Source: Oscillospiraceae bacterium (GTDB lineage: Bacteria > Bacillota > Clostridia > Oscillospirales > Ruminococcaceae). Taken from it: a DNA stretch of 64,000 nt. Both the position numbers and the translations under genes were made by a program. Shown one piece after another: positions 29,947-39,640 of the stretch; the first letter of the stretch is position 1, and every line of letters begins with the position of its first letter. The stretch covers positions 1 through 64,000 of the forward strand of contig JAQUYD010000011.1 of NCBI GenBank assembly GCA_028692035.1. Reading direction: 5' to 3'. Below the pieces are notes generated by a model, which was not told where the DNA came from, did not search any database, and saw only the letters and a list, made by a program, of their open reading frames with translations.

Positions 29947-30275
29947 CGCTCCTTTCTCTCCAAATCTTTCCACGGCCGTTTCCCGCCATAGTAGGCTGCC
30001 GCAATTTTTTCCTGTTTTTCTTCTTCTATCCGGCCCAGCCGGCGGCGCCAGAGCATCCGTGCCTCTTCGTTTTTTATTTTGCTTTGGCAAAATGGGCAGT
30101 CTTTCCCCACGCATTCCTTTACGCGAAGGATCCCGCACTGACACCGTTCCGTCAGGTAAATACAGTCCGGCATCTGCAACAATTTTAGGTTTTTTTCCAA
30201 AGAGGACGGAATAAACCGATCTGCTCTACCCACCCGTTTAACCACCTTATGACATTTTTGCAAGGGCCACTCCAC
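29943..30275 (-). CDS. small Cys-rich, probably zinc-binding protein coupled to carD
   Basis: About 110 residues with clustered Cys: CIYLTERCQCG and CVGKDCPFC around residues 38-64, a pattern that fits one zinc site. The C-terminal half is a charged helix (RRRLGRIEEEKQEKIAAAYY). It ends in an ATGA overlap with carD, so it is very probably expressed. The annotated start is a GTG with no clear ribosome site, so the true start may be 10-12 codons further in. I do not recognise the family. Confidence 0.65.
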   Translation of the reverse strand: MEWPLQKCHKVVKRVGRADRFIPSSLEKNLKLLQMPDCIYLTERCQCGILRVKECVGKDCPFCQSKIKNEEARMLWRRRLGRIEEEKQEKIAAAYYGGKRPWKDLERKER

Positions 30276-30476
30276 AATAAAAAAGCGCAGCTTGCTTCAA
30301 CTGGACTTACGTTCCGTAAAGCAAACTACACGTTGATTCTATTTACTATAATAACAGATTTTACAAGAAAATGTAATAGTAATTTTTCACAAAACTTTTC
30401 TTTGTAACGGATATACGAAACTCCCAAGCCGCAACCACAAAGACGCGGCTTGGAGTTTCGCTCCCCGCAAAGGATC
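30276..30476. other. intergenic region with a long hairpin
   Basis: About 200 bases between the Cys-rich gene and the GyrI-like gene. It holds a 16-bp stem with one bulged C (30416-30460, arms CGAAACTCC and onward) just past the GyrI-like stop. This probably terminates that minus-strand gene although no long T run follows. The rest is AT-rich and likely carries the promoter of the Cys-rich/carD pair, but I see no clean -35/-10 match. Confidence 0.5.
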
Positions 30477-31118
30477 TTATGCCTTTTTTACCGGATGCCT
30501 GATGATGGTTTTGAGTTTTTCCGGCGCTGTCCGTCTGGGGTCGCTTAAATAAATCTCGTGATGGTACCGCCCGGAGACAAATTCCTCCTGCAATCCGTTT
30601 TCCCCGGCATAATCCACCATCCCTTTAACGGTGGAAGGCTCGCTGTCATAAGGACCAGTATGCATCGCCTGCACGCAAAGGCCCTCCTCCCAATGGAACA
30701 GGTGGGCGGCCGTGGGATCGAGCTTTTTCTTTCTGGCCAGCTCTTCCTTTGCCCAGTCGAAAACCGGCTGATCCACAAATTCAGGCAGGCGGATCATGGA
30801 AATCCAGCAAAATTCGGATTTTCTCCCATAGTCAATCCCCGGCATCCCGTCGGCCATCCACCAAAGGCCCTCCAGCGGCGGCACCACATACGGAAAATAC
30901 CCTTCGATTTTCTTTGCGCCCAGATAGCTCATTTTGATGGTAAAAGAAATGCCATATAACAGCGCCATTGCATTCGCATAAGCGCCGTTTTCTGCGTTGG
31001 GATCCCCCTTTCCCTCCACCGCCACAAATTGCATGGCGGGCACCCGGATCAATCCTGGGCCCTTTTTCGGCTGGTACAGATCCTTATACTCCTTTTTGTA
31101 ATCGAAGGCAGTTGCCAT
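30477..31118 (-). CDS. GyrI-like small-molecule-binding protein
   Basis: A 213-residue protein of the GyrI-like/SRPBCC-type ligand-binding group, recognised by DYKKEYKDLYQPKKGP at the start, MQFVAVEGKGDPN, and the later HEIYLSDPRRTAPEKLKTI. Such domains bind hydrophobic or drug-like molecules and a few act as hydrolases. There is no DNA-binding domain here. It appears monocistronic. The function is a family-level guess. Confidence 0.85.
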   Translation of the reverse strand: MATAFDYKKEYKDLYQPKKGPGLIRVPAMQFVAVEGKGDPNAENGAYANAMALLYGISFTIKMSYLGAKKIEGYFPYVVPPLEGLWWMADGMPGIDYGRKSEFCWISMIRLPEFVDQPVFDWAKEELARKKKLDPTAAHLFHWEEGLCVQAMHTGPYDSEPSTVKGMVDYAGENGLQEEFVSGRYHHEIYLSDPRRTAPEKLKTIIRHPVKKA

Positions 31119-31154
31119 CTTTCTTCCCCCTTTTGTTTGATGTTTTCCGTGCCC

Positions 31155-31820
31155 TTATTCTTCCGGCTGCTTCTTTTCTGGAATCGCCACCGGCAGATTC
31201 CATGAATACCGGGCGGCCAGCATCCGGATCACGACGACCACCGCGGCGCCCAAAACCATAGCGACCCAATGGCTGACAAAAGAATACGAGCAAGCATACA
31301 GCACCGCCCCCACAAACGCTGCCGACGCATAAACCTGCTTGCGCAGCACAATCGGCGTTACCCCTGCCAGCATGTCCCGCAAAATGCCGCCGCCAACGCC
31401 GGTGGTCACGCCGACGAATATCTGCAAAAACGCGTTATCACCAAATCCCGCGCTAATCGCCGTATTGATACCGATCACCGTGAAAATTCCAAGGCCCATT
31501 GCGTCGAGAAAATTAAATAAGGAAAGATTTTGAATCCGGTTGCTAATGATGATTTCCGGCTCACTTTTCCCCACAAAGAAAATCAGCGCAGAGGCCAACG
31601 CCGCAATCAGCGCATATACCGGGTTGCGGAAGGTATTCGGCGGCGTAATACCCAGCAGGAGGTCCCGAATGACGCCCCCTCCCACGGCGGTGCAGACCCC
31701 CAGGACCAGCACGCCGAAAATGTCCATCCGCCGCTGTACCGCCATCACTGCGCCGGACAAAGCAAATGCCACTGTCCCTACGATTTCGACAAAAAAAACA
31801 ATCGTATCCGCAATTTCCAT
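31155..31820 (-). CDS. TRIC/UPF0126 family membrane channel protein
   Basis: A 221-residue membrane protein with about seven transmembrane helices arranged as a tandem repeat: GVLVLGVCTAVGGGVIRDLLLG in the first half and GVTTGVGGGILRDMLAG in the second. This glycine-rich signature marks the bacterial TRIC-like family. Some members conduct cations; glycine transport has also been proposed for relatives. It is divergent from the glycine riboswitch, which may or may not be meaningful. The ATG at 31820 has GGGGGG about 12 bases upstream. Confidence 0.88.
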   Translation of the reverse strand: MEIADTIVFFVEIVGTVAFALSGAVMAVQRRMDIFGVLVLGVCTAVGGGVIRDLLLGITPPNTFRNPVYALIAALASALIFFVGKSEPEIIISNRIQNLSLFNFLDAMGLGIFTVIGINTAISAGFGDNAFLQIFVGVTTGVGGGILRDMLAGVTPIVLRKQVYASAAFVGAVLYACSYSFVSHWVAMVLGAAVVVVIRMLAARYSWNLPVAIPEKKQPEE

Positions 31821-31906
31821 ATAAAACACATCCCCCCGCATTGTTGTTATCATTTTAGCCGATTTGACCGCCCTTGGCAACTGTACAAAAAGCGACAAAA
31901 TTACAT

Positions 31907-31935
31907 TTGACAGCCGGCTTATTTTCAGTTATACT
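31907..31935 (+). promoter_or_regulatory. sigma-A promoter of the glycine cleavage operon
   Basis: TTGACA (31907-31912), a 17-base spacer and TATACT (31930-31935). Transcription would start near 31942, ahead of the glycine riboswitch. Confidence 0.8.
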
Positions 31936-31964
31936 GCAAATAAGAATTGAATCATTCGTTCGGT

Positions 31965-32138
31965 TGAAGGATCCGGGAGAGACTAGACCGTATAGCGCCG
32001 AAGGGGTAAATGACGAAAATGCTCTCAGGCAAAAGGACCGGATTTGGACGGACCCTCTGGAAAGCAGCAATGCGCCGAAGAAGCAACTTCCCCTTTGCGG
32101 CATAAGAGGAAGGAATCTTTCAGGCACCATGACAGAGA
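31965..32138 (+). ncRNA. tandem glycine riboswitch
   Basis: Two glycine aptamers in series. The first contains GGGAGAGAC, GCGCCGAAGG and CTCTCAGGCAAAAGGAC (about 31975-32042). The second contains CCTCTGGAAAGC, GCGCCGAAG and CTTTCAGGCACC, closing at GACAGAG (about 32052-32136). These repeats are the consensus cores of glycine riboswitches. An intrinsic terminator follows, so glycine binding probably allows read-through into the glycine cleavage genes. Confidence 0.95.
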
Positions 32139-32170
32139 CGTGTGAAAGCTTATGCTTTCACGCGTTTTTT
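32139..32170 (+). terminator. intrinsic terminator of the glycine riboswitch
   Basis: An 11-bp stem CGTGTGAAAGC (32139-32149) with GCTTTCACGCG (32154-32164), a TTAT loop and six T. This is the expression platform of the riboswitch. Confidence 0.85.
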
Positions 32171-32226
32171 AATTTTTGCGAATGATTTGTCAAAGTTTTG
32201 TTTTCATTTGGAAAGGAGTGTTTTCT

Positions 32227-33309
32227 ATGCAGCTCAAGACCCCTCTTTACGACAGTCACGTTGCCTGCGGTGGAAAAATGGTCCCCTTTGCCGGGTACCT
32301 TCTACCGGTTCAGTACCCCACCGGCGTCATCGCGGAGCATATGGCCGTGCGAACCCATGCCGGGCTGTTTGACGTTTCCCATATGGGCGAGGTCATGATC
32401 ACCGGCCCGGACGCTTTTGCCAATATCCAGAACCTGTTCACCAATGATTTCACCAGCATGGTAGACGGCAAAGTCCGCTATAGCCCCATGTGTTATGAAA
32501 ATGGCGGCGTTGTAGACGACTTGATCGTTTATCGCTACCATCAGGAAAAATATCTGGTGGTGGTCAACGCCTCCAACCGGCACAAAGATGTGGAATGGAT
32601 GAAATCCCATCTGTTTGGCGACGTCAAGCTGGAGGATTGTTCCGACCAGGTGGCCCAGGTCGCCCTGCAAGGCCCTGCTTCCGCTAAAATCCTCTCCAAG
32701 CTCACGGGAGCTCAAGAACTTCCTGTCAAATTCTACACCTTTAAAGATCCCATCTTGGTCGGCGGCGTATCCTGTATCGTTTCCACCACCGGCTATACCG
32801 GAGAAAGCGGCTATGAATGCTATTGTGCCCCTGCCGATGCGCCAAAGCTCTGGAACATGCTGCTGGAAGCTGGAAAGGATGAAGGGCTTATCCCCTGTGG
32901 CCTTGGCGCCCGGGACACCCTGCGCTTAGAAGCGGCCATGCCGCTGTATGGTCACGAAATGGACGAAACCATCACCCCTTTTGAAACCGGGTTGGGCAGT
33001 TACGTCAAAATGGCAAAATCGGATTTTATCGGCAAAAATGCGCTGGAAGCAAAAGGGGAACCCACACGTGTCCGCGTCGGCTTGAAAATCACCGGACGTG
33101 GAATCGCCCGGGAGGAATGCGATGTTTATGCCGGCGGGCAAAAAATCGGCCGCACCACCTCAGGAACTCATGGGCCTTTTCTGGGCTATGCCATCGCCAT
33201 GGCGTTGCTGGACCGCTCCTTCGGAGAAGTCGGCGCCCCTGTAGAAATCGATGTGCGCGGACGAAAAATTACCGCTGAGGTTGCACCCCTCCCCTTTTAT
33301 AAAAAATAG
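32227..33309 (+). CDS. gcvT: aminomethyltransferase, glycine cleavage T protein
   Basis: A 360-residue folate enzyme that takes the methylene group from the H-protein-bound aminomethyl and gives methylene-tetrahydrofolate and ammonia. It has the start [26 protein letters not shown] (about 55), YTGESGYE (about 195) and the C-terminal barrel [18 protein letters not shown]. The start at 32227 has AAAGGAG eight bases upstream. It is the first gene under the glycine riboswitch. Confidence 0.97.
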   Translation: MQLKTPLYDSHVACGGKMVPFAGYLLPVQYPTGVIAEHMAVRTHAGLFDVSHMGEVMITGPDAFANIQNLFTNDFTSMVDGKVRYSPMCYENGGVVDDLIVYRYHQEKYLVVVNASNRHKDVEWMKSHLFGDVKLEDCSDQVAQVALQGPASAKILSKLTGAQELPVKFYTFKDPILVGGVSCIVSTTGYTGESGYECYCAPADAPKLWNMLLEAGKDEGLIPCGLGARDTLRLEAAMPLYGHEMDETITPFETGLGSYVKMAKSDFIGKNALEAKGEPTRVRVGLKITGRGIAREECDVYAGGQKIGRTTSGTHGPFLGYAIAMALLDRSFGEVGAPVEIDVRGRKITAEVAPLPFYKK

Positions 33310-33345
33310 TCAGCTTATTTAAAAAAATTCCAAGGAGGCTTATAA

Positions 33346-33834
33346 ATGGAACCGTTTCACGCAGATGTTTTCCGTATTTTTGACAAACAGTGGGCACTGG
33401 TGACCGCTGGATCGATGGAAGACTACAACACCATGACCGTCAGCTGGGGCGGGTTGGGAACCTTGTGGAGCCGCCCGGTCGCCACTGTATATGTCAAACC
33501 CATTCGCTACACCTATCAGTTTTTGGAAAAGAACGCCTATTTCACCGTCAGCTTTTTCCCGGATTCCTATCGGAAAGACCTGGGGATCCTGGGGAGCAAA
33601 TCCGGCCGGGATGGCAATAAAATCGTGCTGACCAGCCTAACCCCTACAGCTGTGGAAAATGGCGTAGGCTTTGCGCAAGCGTCGGCCACGCTGCTTTGCA
33701 AAAAGATTTACTGGCAGGATTTGGATCTAAACCAAATACCGCAAGACGCCATTGACGCCTACTATCAAACGGAAGCGCCCCACCGGATGTATATCGGCGA
33801 GGTGGTCGGCATCCAGCAAAAAATCGCCTTTTAA
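33346..33834 (+). CDS. flavin reductase-like FMN-binding protein
   Basis: A 162-residue protein of the flavin-reductase-like split-barrel family, seen from WALVTAGSMEDYNTMTVSWG and the FTVSFFPDSYRKDLGILGSKSGRDGNK segment that binds FMN. Members pass electrons from NAD(P)H or other donors to flavin or flavoproteins. It lies inside the glycine cleavage operon, 36 bases after gcvT and 64 before gcvH, with AAGGAGG upstream. It has no known part in glycine cleavage. Confidence 0.88.
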   Translation: MEPFHADVFRIFDKQWALVTAGSMEDYNTMTVSWGGLGTLWSRPVATVYVKPIRYTYQFLEKNAYFTVSFFPDSYRKDLGILGSKSGRDGNKIVLTSLTPTAVENGVGFAQASATLLCKKIYWQDLDLNQIPQDAIDAYYQTEAPHRMYIGEVVGIQQKIAF

Positions 33835-33898
33835 AAAAACCGCTTAATGGCACTGAAAACGTGCATACTATTAAAAACATTAAAAAGGAGACTTTACT

Positions 33899-34276
33899 AT
33901 GAATGCACCGAAAGAACTTCTGTACGCCAAATCCCATGAATGGGTTAAAAAATTGGACGACGGGTCTGTTTTGATCGGCTTAAGTGACAAAGCCCAAAGC
34001 GATCTGGGCGATCTTGTCTTTGTGAACCTGCCTGCCGTAGGCGACAGTTTTGCCGCTGAAGATACGATGTGCGACGTGGAATCGGTTAAGGCTGTTTCCG
34101 ACGTTTACGCGCCGGTAGGCGGCACCGTCTCGGCGGTCAATGAATCGCTGATCGACGCCCCTGAAGCCATCAATAAAGATCCGTATGGCGCGTGGCTTGT
34201 AAAGCTGACCGATGTTTCCGGCCTAGAAAATCTGCTGGACGCGGACGCCTATATTGCCGTTTGCGGAGAGGAGTAA
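33899..34276 (+). CDS. gcvH: glycine cleavage H protein
   Basis: A 125-residue lipoyl carrier that shuttles the aminomethyl group between P, T and L proteins. The lipoylated Lys is in CDVESVKAVSDVYAP (about residue 64), and SHEWVKKLDDGSVLIGLSD forms the N-terminus. The length is normal. It is followed six bases later by gcvPA. Confidence 0.97.
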   Translation: MNAPKELLYAKSHEWVKKLDDGSVLIGLSDKAQSDLGDLVFVNLPAVGDSFAAEDTMCDVESVKAVSDVYAPVGGTVSAVNESLIDAPEAINKDPYGAWLVKLTDVSGLENLLDADAYIAVCGEE

Positions 34277-34281
34277 AAACC

Positions 34282-35610
34282 ATGGGTTCCTACGTACCTT
34301 CCACCCTAGCGCAACGCCGGGAAATGCTGGAAGCGGTAGGCTGCTGCTCCATGGAGGAACTGTTTGGCCATCTTCCACAGCAGGTGCTGCTGGACCGCCC
34401 GCTGCACCTTGCCCGTGGGCTTTCTGAACTGGAAGTCCGCCGGGCCATGGAAGCAATAGCTTCTCGGAATACCGTGTTCTCCACTGTGTTCCGCGGGGCC
34501 GGGGCGTATCGCCATTATATTCCGGCGATCGTCAAGCAGGTGGTTTCCAAAGAGGAGTTCGTCACCTCCTACACCCCCTACCAGGCGGAAATCAGCCAAG
34601 GGGTGCTCCAGTCCATTTTTGAATACCAAACCATGATCTGCGAGCTGACCGGTATGGACGTTTCCAACGCGTCGGTTTACGACGGCTCCACTGCCGCGGC
34701 AGAGGCGGTGGCTATGTGCCAGGACCGCAAGCGCGTCAAAACGCTGCTTTCCGCGGCCGCCCACCCGGATTTGATTCAAACGGTTAAAACCTACTGCGAG
34801 GGATCCGGTATGCCGGTGGAAATCATCCCGGCCAAAGACGGTAAAACCGACTTGGACGCACTGCATTCCCTGCTGGATGACAGCGTCTGCTGCGTGCTAA
34901 TCCAGCAGCCCAACTATTGGGGGCAGTTGGAGGACGCCGACCAGGTGGGCGCTCTTGCCCACGAGTCGGGCGCCAAATACATCATGAGCTGCAACCCCAT
35001 CAGTCTGGGGATGCTTCAAACGCCGGCCGAATCCGGCGCGGATATCGCCGTGGGCGACGGGCAGCCGCTGGGCCTTTCCCTTTCTTTCGGCGGCCCTTAT
35101 CTGGGTTTTATGGCTTGTACCAATGCCCTAATTCGGAAAATTCCAGGCCGGATCGTCGGCGAAACCACCGATGTGGACGGCAAGCGGGCCTATGTGCTGA
35201 CGCTGCAGGCCAGAGAGCAGCACATCCGCCGGGAAAAGGCGTCCAGCAATATCTGCTCTAACCAAGCCCTGTGTGCTTTAACGGCCTCGGTCTACTTGGC
35301 CGCCATGGGTGCAAATGGGCTGGAAAATGCGGCGGCACAATCCTTCGCCAAGGCACACTATTTTGCCAAAGAAATGGCCAAGATCCCTGGCTGTAAACGC
35401 CGTTTTTCCGGCGAGTTTTTCCATGAATTTGTGGCCGAGTGCCCCGATGTGCCTAAAGCAATGGCTGCGCTGGAAGCACAGAGCATCCTAGGTGGTCTCC
35501 CCCTAAACGGGGATCTTTCCGGCTGTGTACTCTGGTGCGCTACGGAGCAAAACAGTAAAGAGGAAATTGACCGGGCCATCGCGGTCATCAAGGAGGTGTG
35601 CGGCGCATGA
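34282..35610 (+). CDS. gcvPA: glycine dehydrogenase (decarboxylating) subunit 1
   Basis: The 442-residue N-terminal-half subunit of the split P protein. It pairs with GcvPB to decarboxylate glycine on PLP. Family features: [34 protein letters not shown] and the [19 protein letters not shown] block (about 95). The start at 34282 has GAGGAG upstream; a longer frame overlapping gcvH is rejected. Its stop overlaps the gcvPB start (ATGA). Confidence 0.96.
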   Translation: MGSYVPSTLAQRREMLEAVGCCSMEELFGHLPQQVLLDRPLHLARGLSELEVRRAMEAIASRNTVFSTVFRGAGAYRHYIPAIVKQVVSKEEFVTSYTPYQAEISQGVLQSIFEYQTMICELTGMDVSNASVYDGSTAAAEAVAMCQDRKRVKTLLSAAAHPDLIQTVKTYCEGSGMPVEIIPAKDGKTDLDALHSLLDDSVCCVLIQQPNYWGQLEDADQVGALAHESGAKYIMSCNPISLGMLQTPAESGADIAVGDGQPLGLSLSFGGPYLGFMACTNALIRKIPGRIVGETTDVDGKRAYVLTLQAREQHIRREKASSNICSNQALCALTASVYLAAMGANGLENAAAQSFAKAHYFAKEMAKIPGCKRRFSGEFFHEFVAECPDVPKAMAALEAQSILGGLPLNGDLSGCVLWCATEQNSKEEIDRAIAVIKEVCGA

Positions 35611-37037
35611 AACTGATGTTTGAATCCAGCATTCCCGGGCGCGGCTGTTCCATCCTGCCTGCCTGTGACGTTCCTATCCCCGCTTTGCCGGAATCCCTTT
35701 GCCGGAAAAAAGCGCCGAACCTGCCACAGCTGTCTGAGAACGATATCAGCCGCCATTATACGGCGCTGGCCGGCCGCACCCACGGCGTAAACAACGGCTT
35801 TTACCCCCTGGGCTCCTGTACCATGAAATACAACCCGAAGATCAATGAAGAGATGGCTGCGCTGCCCGGCTTCACTGCAATCCATCCCTTGCAGCCCGAA
35901 CATACGGCCCAAGGCGCCATGGCGGTATTGTATCAAACGGAAGCGGCTTTGTGTGAGATCACCGGCATGGACGCTATGACCTTTCAGCCTGCGGCAGGCG
36001 CCCACGGCGAGTTCACCGGCCTTTTGCTCATCAAAGCCTATCACAAATACCGGGGCGACAATCAGCGCACCAAAATCATTGTGCCGGACTCCGCCCACGG
36101 CACCAATCCCGCGAGCGCGACGATGGCTGGATTTACCGTTGTCAGCATCCCCTCCCAAGCGGATGGCTGCGTGGATTTGGAGAAACTGCGCGCCGCTGTC
36201 GGTAAGGATACCGCTGGGTTGATGCTGACCAATCCGAACACTGTTGGCCTGTTTGACAAGAATATTCTGGAGATCACGCAAATCGTCCACGATGCCGGTG
36301 GGTTAAATTATTATGACGGCGCGAACCTCAATGCCGTCATGGGTGTGTCCCGCCCCGGTGACATGGGCTTTGACGTAGTGCATCTGAATCTGCACAAAAC
36401 CTTCTCCACTCCCCATGGCGGCGGAGGCCCAGGCAGCGGCCCGGTAGGCTGCAAAGCGTTGCTGGCGCCCTTCCTCCCCGGTCCTGTAGTGAAAGAACTG
36501 CAGGGGCAGTATCATTTCCAAACGCCGGAGCAATCCATTGGCCGGGTAAAATCCTTCTATGGAAACTTTACCGTGGTGGTCAAGGCTTTGGCTTACATTC
36601 TGACGATGGGCGCCGAGGGAATCCGTGAAGCCGCGCAAAACGCGGTTCTCAACGCCAACTATATGATGAAAAAGCTGGGCGGGGTGTATACCATGGCCTA
36701 TGACGAGCGGTGTATGCACGAATTTGTCATGTCTTTGGAACCATTAAAAAAAGAAACCGGCATTTCAGCGATGGATATCGCCAAAGGGCTTTTGGACAAT
36801 GGCATCCATCCGCCGACCATGTACTTCCCGCTAATCGTTCACGAGGCACTGATGGTGGAACCCACCGAGACCGAATCCAAAGAAACGTTGGACGAGGCGA
36901 TCGCAGTTTTCCTCCGTTTGTACGAAACAGCAAAAAAAGACCCGCAGACCCTGCACGATGCGCCTCACCATACGCCCGTCCGCCGGTTAGACGAGGTCGG
37001 CGCGGCGCGGAATCCAAAACTCCGCTATCCTTTTTAG
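35607..37037 (+). CDS. gcvPB: glycine dehydrogenase (decarboxylating) subunit 2
   Basis: The 476-residue catalytic half of the split P protein. The PLP Lys lies in [20 protein letters not shown] (about residue 260), and [13 protein letters not shown] is at about 70. With GcvPA it releases CO2 from glycine and loads the rest on GcvH. AAGGAGG inside the end of gcvPA serves the ATG at 35607. Confidence 0.97.
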   Translation: MKLMFESSIPGRGCSILPACDVPIPALPESLCRKKAPNLPQLSENDISRHYTALAGRTHGVNNGFYPLGSCTMKYNPKINEEMAALPGFTAIHPLQPEHTAQGAMAVLYQTEAALCEITGMDAMTFQPAAGAHGEFTGLLLIKAYHKYRGDNQRTKIIVPDSAHGTNPASATMAGFTVVSIPSQADGCVDLEKLRAAVGKDTAGLMLTNPNTVGLFDKNILEITQIVHDAGGLNYYDGANLNAVMGVSRPGDMGFDVVHLNLHKTFSTPHGGGGPGSGPVGCKALLAPFLPGPVVKELQGQYHFQTPEQSIGRVKSFYGNFTVVVKALAYILTMGAEGIREAAQNAVLNANYMMKKLGGVYTMAYDERCMHEFVMSLEPLKKETGISAMDIAKGLLDNGIHPPTMYFPLIVHEALMVEPTETESKETLDEAIAVFLRLYETAKKDPQTLHDAPHHTPVRRLDEVGAARNPKLRYPF

Positions 37038-37100
37038 CACAAACGAAAGCCGCGTATCTGGGTAAAACCGGATGCGCTGCTTTTCTTAGGAAGTGAAACG

Positions 37101-38120
37101 ATGATTCGAAATCTACAATTTTACCAGGGAACCGGAACCAACCCCTATGACAATCTGGCATTAGAAGCTTATTTTTTGCAGCATTGCCCACCTGAAACCT
37201 GTATCTTATACCTGTGGCAAAACCGACGCACGGTGGTCATCGGCAAAAACCAGAACGCCTGGAAAGAATGCAACGTCGACCTGCTGGAGCAGGAAGGCGG
37301 CTTTCTGGCCCGCCGGCCATCTGGCGGCGGTGCGGTTTTCCACGATCTGGGCAATTTAAACTTTACCTTTATAGCCCCTCTGCCGGATTATAACATCGAC
37401 CGACAGCTGGAGGTGGTCTGCCGCGCAGTGGGGCGGCTGGGGGTAAACGCCCAAAAAACCGGGCGCAACGATATCACGGTGGATGGGCGCAAATTCTCCG
37501 GCAATGCCTTTCAAACATCTAAGGGGATTGGTTGCCATCACGGCACGCTGCTGTTGGATGCGGATATGGCGCAAATGGCCCGCTACTTAAACGTCTCCGC
37601 CGAAAAGCTACAGGCAAAGGGGGTCTCTTCAGTAAAATCCCGGGTGGTCAACCTGCGGACGCTTTGCCCCTCAGCCACGGTGGGAACTCTCTCCCTGGCG
37701 CTTTTAAACGCCTTTGAAGAAACGTATGGCCTCGCCGCTCAAAGGATGGACAGCAAAAGGTTCGACTGGGAGGAAATCCGGAGGATTTCGGTCACCTTTG
37801 CCTCTTGGCAATGGCGGCTGGGGCGGGAAATCCCCTTTTCTTACGAACTGGAAGAGCGGTTTCCCTGGGGGAATATCCAGCTTCGCTTTTGTGTCACCAA
37901 TGGCAAGGTTTCTGAAGTACAGGCGTATTCCGACGCCATGGATGCCGGCTTTATCGAAAAAATCCCCGTTTTCCTACAGGATCTCCCCTTTTCCCTGTCA
38001 GGCTTTGCCGACGCGCTGACCCCCTTGGCGCAAACGCCTCAATATGCTACAATGGTTACAGATCTGCAAATGCTGCTGCGGCATACCCCGCAGCAAGCAC
38101 AGGGAGGCGAATCCGAATGA
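37101..38120 (+). CDS. lplA: lipoate-protein ligase
   Basis: A 339-residue ligase that activates free lipoate with ATP and attaches it to GcvH. The family motif RRPSGGGAVFHDLGNLNFTF (about 73) and the lipoate-pocket KFSGNAFQ are present, with the C-terminal accessory domain. Its position between gcvPB and the L-protein gene points to GcvH as the client. It overlaps lpdA by four bases (ATGA). Confidence 0.95.
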   Translation: MIRNLQFYQGTGTNPYDNLALEAYFLQHCPPETCILYLWQNRRTVVIGKNQNAWKECNVDLLEQEGGFLARRPSGGGAVFHDLGNLNFTFIAPLPDYNIDRQLEVVCRAVGRLGVNAQKTGRNDITVDGRKFSGNAFQTSKGIGCHHGTLLLDADMAQMARYLNVSAEKLQAKGVSSVKSRVVNLRTLCPSATVGTLSLALLNAFEETYGLAAQRMDSKRFDWEEIRRISVTFASWQWRLGREIPFSYELEERFPWGNIQLRFCVTNGKVSEVQAYSDAMDAGFIEKIPVFLQDLPFSLSGFADALTPLAQTPQYATMVTDLQMLLRHTPQQAQGGESE

Positions 38121-39526
38121 ACGACTATCAACTAGCGGTGATCGGCGCAGGCCCCGGTGGTTATGTGGCCGCGATCCGTGCGGCACAGCTGGGGCTTAAA
38201 ACCGTCGTAATCGAAAACCGGGACGTGGGCGGCACCTGCTTAAACCGGGGCTGTATCCCCACTAAGACGCTTCTGCACGCCGCCGAGGTTTATCATCAGG
38301 CAAAAGACGCCCAGGAGCTGGGACTGGATATTCCGGAAGTTGGCTATCATATGGGCCGCATCCACGACCGGAAGCTCAAAATTGTTTTGCAGCTGCGCGG
38401 CGGTGTCGAACAGCTTTTCAAAGCGAATAAGATCGACCTTGTCCGTGGTACTGCAACCATTGTGGCACCCCATGAAATTTCCATTATTGGCTCTGATAAT
38501 GGCCGGATCACCGCCGACCATATTTTGGTCGCCACCGGTTCCCTACCCGCCCGTCCGCCCATTCCTGGGTTGGAACTGCCCGGCGTCGTAACCAGCGACG
38601 AAATACTGGACGGCGAACCCATGGACTATAAGAGCCTGATCATTATCGGCGGCGGGGTAATTGGGGTGGAATTTGCTACCTTTTATAACCGCCTTGGCTG
38701 TGATGTAACCATCGTTGAGGCGATGGATCGGCTGTTGCCCACGATGGATCGGGAAATCTCCCAAAACCTTACGATGATTCTTAAAAAGCGGGGCGTTGCA
38801 GTATATACCGGCGCCATGGTCCAGGAGATTAGCGCGAAAAAAAGCCAGCTTTGCTGCCTTTTTCATAAAGATGGGCAGGAAGAATCGGTCCTGGCGCAGG
38901 GCGTTTTGGTGGCCATCGGCCGCCGCCCAAACACGGAGGGCCTATGGGGGCCGGATCTTTCCCCCGAGATGGAGCGGGGCCGCATTGTCACGGCGGCGGA
39001 CTTTTCCACCTCGCTTGAAAACATCTGGGCAATTGGCGACGTGACCTCCCGTGTCCAGCTGGCGCACATGGCCTCTTCTCAGGGGATTGCGGTGGCCGAG
39101 ACCATCGCAGGACAAGCCCTTTCTGTCGATCTTTCGGTGGTCCCCTCTTGCATTTACACGGACCCGGAAATCGCGTCTGTCGGCCTTTCTGCCGATGAGG
39201 CAAAGGAACGGGGAATCGCGGTCAAAACCGGCAAATTCATGATGGCAGCCAACGGCAAAACCCAGATTGAGGGCAAGGACCGCGGATTCATCAAGGTGGT
39301 CTGCGACGAAGCGTCCGGCGTGGTGCTTGGCGCCCAGCTGATGTGCGCCCGCGCCACCGATCTTGTCAGCGAATTTGCCGATGCCATCGTCAACCGGCTG
39401 ACTTCGGAGCAAATGCGCCGGGTCATTCGACCGCATCCGACATTTACCGAGGCGGTGACCGAATCGCTGGAGGATTTGGAAGGTCATGCCATCCACGTAG
39501 CGCCTAAGCGCCGTCCGGCAAAGTAA
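38117..39526 (+). CDS. lpdA: dihydrolipoyl dehydrogenase, glycine cleavage L protein
   Basis: A 469-residue flavoprotein that reoxidises the lipoyl arm of GcvH with NAD+. FAD motif VIGAGPGGYVAAIRAAQLG, redox disulfide GGTCLNRGCIPTK, NAD motif IIGGGVIGVEFATFYNRLG and the C-terminal His-Glu pair in HPTFTEA are all intact. There is no attached lipoyl domain. It is the last gene of the operon. Confidence 0.97.
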   Translation: MNDYQLAVIGAGPGGYVAAIRAAQLGLKTVVIENRDVGGTCLNRGCIPTKTLLHAAEVYHQAKDAQELGLDIPEVGYHMGRIHDRKLKIVLQLRGGVEQLFKANKIDLVRGTATIVAPHEISIIGSDNGRITADHILVATGSLPARPPIPGLELPGVVTSDEILDGEPMDYKSLIIIGGGVIGVEFATFYNRLGCDVTIVEAMDRLLPTMDREISQNLTMILKKRGVAVYTGAMVQEISAKKSQLCCLFHKDGQEESVLAQGVLVAIGRRPNTEGLWGPDLSPEMERGRIVTAADFSTSLENIWAIGDVTSRVQLAHMASSQGIAVAETIAGQALSVDLSVVPSCIYTDPEIASVGLSADEAKERGIAVKTGKFMMAANGKTQIEGKDRGFIKVVCDEASGVVLGAQLMCARATDLVSEFADAIVNRLTSEQMRRVIRPHPTFTEAVTESLEDLEGHAIHVAPKRRPAK

Positions 39527-39582
39527 CCCGAAATGCCCTCGTTTTTCATCTGCTTTTGCGGCAAAAAGGATTAAACGCAATA

Positions 39583-39621
39583 AAAAAACCGCTGATTTTT
39601 ATAAGAAATCAGCGGTTTTTT
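39583..39621. terminator. bidirectional terminator between lpdA and plsC
   Basis: A perfect 16-bp stem (AAAAAACCGCTGATTT with its complement at 39606-39621) with A and T tails on both sides, between convergent genes. Confidence 0.9.
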
Positions 39622-39640
39622 ACTATCTTTTGCCCTGTTT

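Noticed and set aside
35358-36290. Minus-strand open frame of 310 codons
   Set aside because: It is antisense to the end of gcvPA and the first half of gcvPB, both strongly supported. No family features are present.
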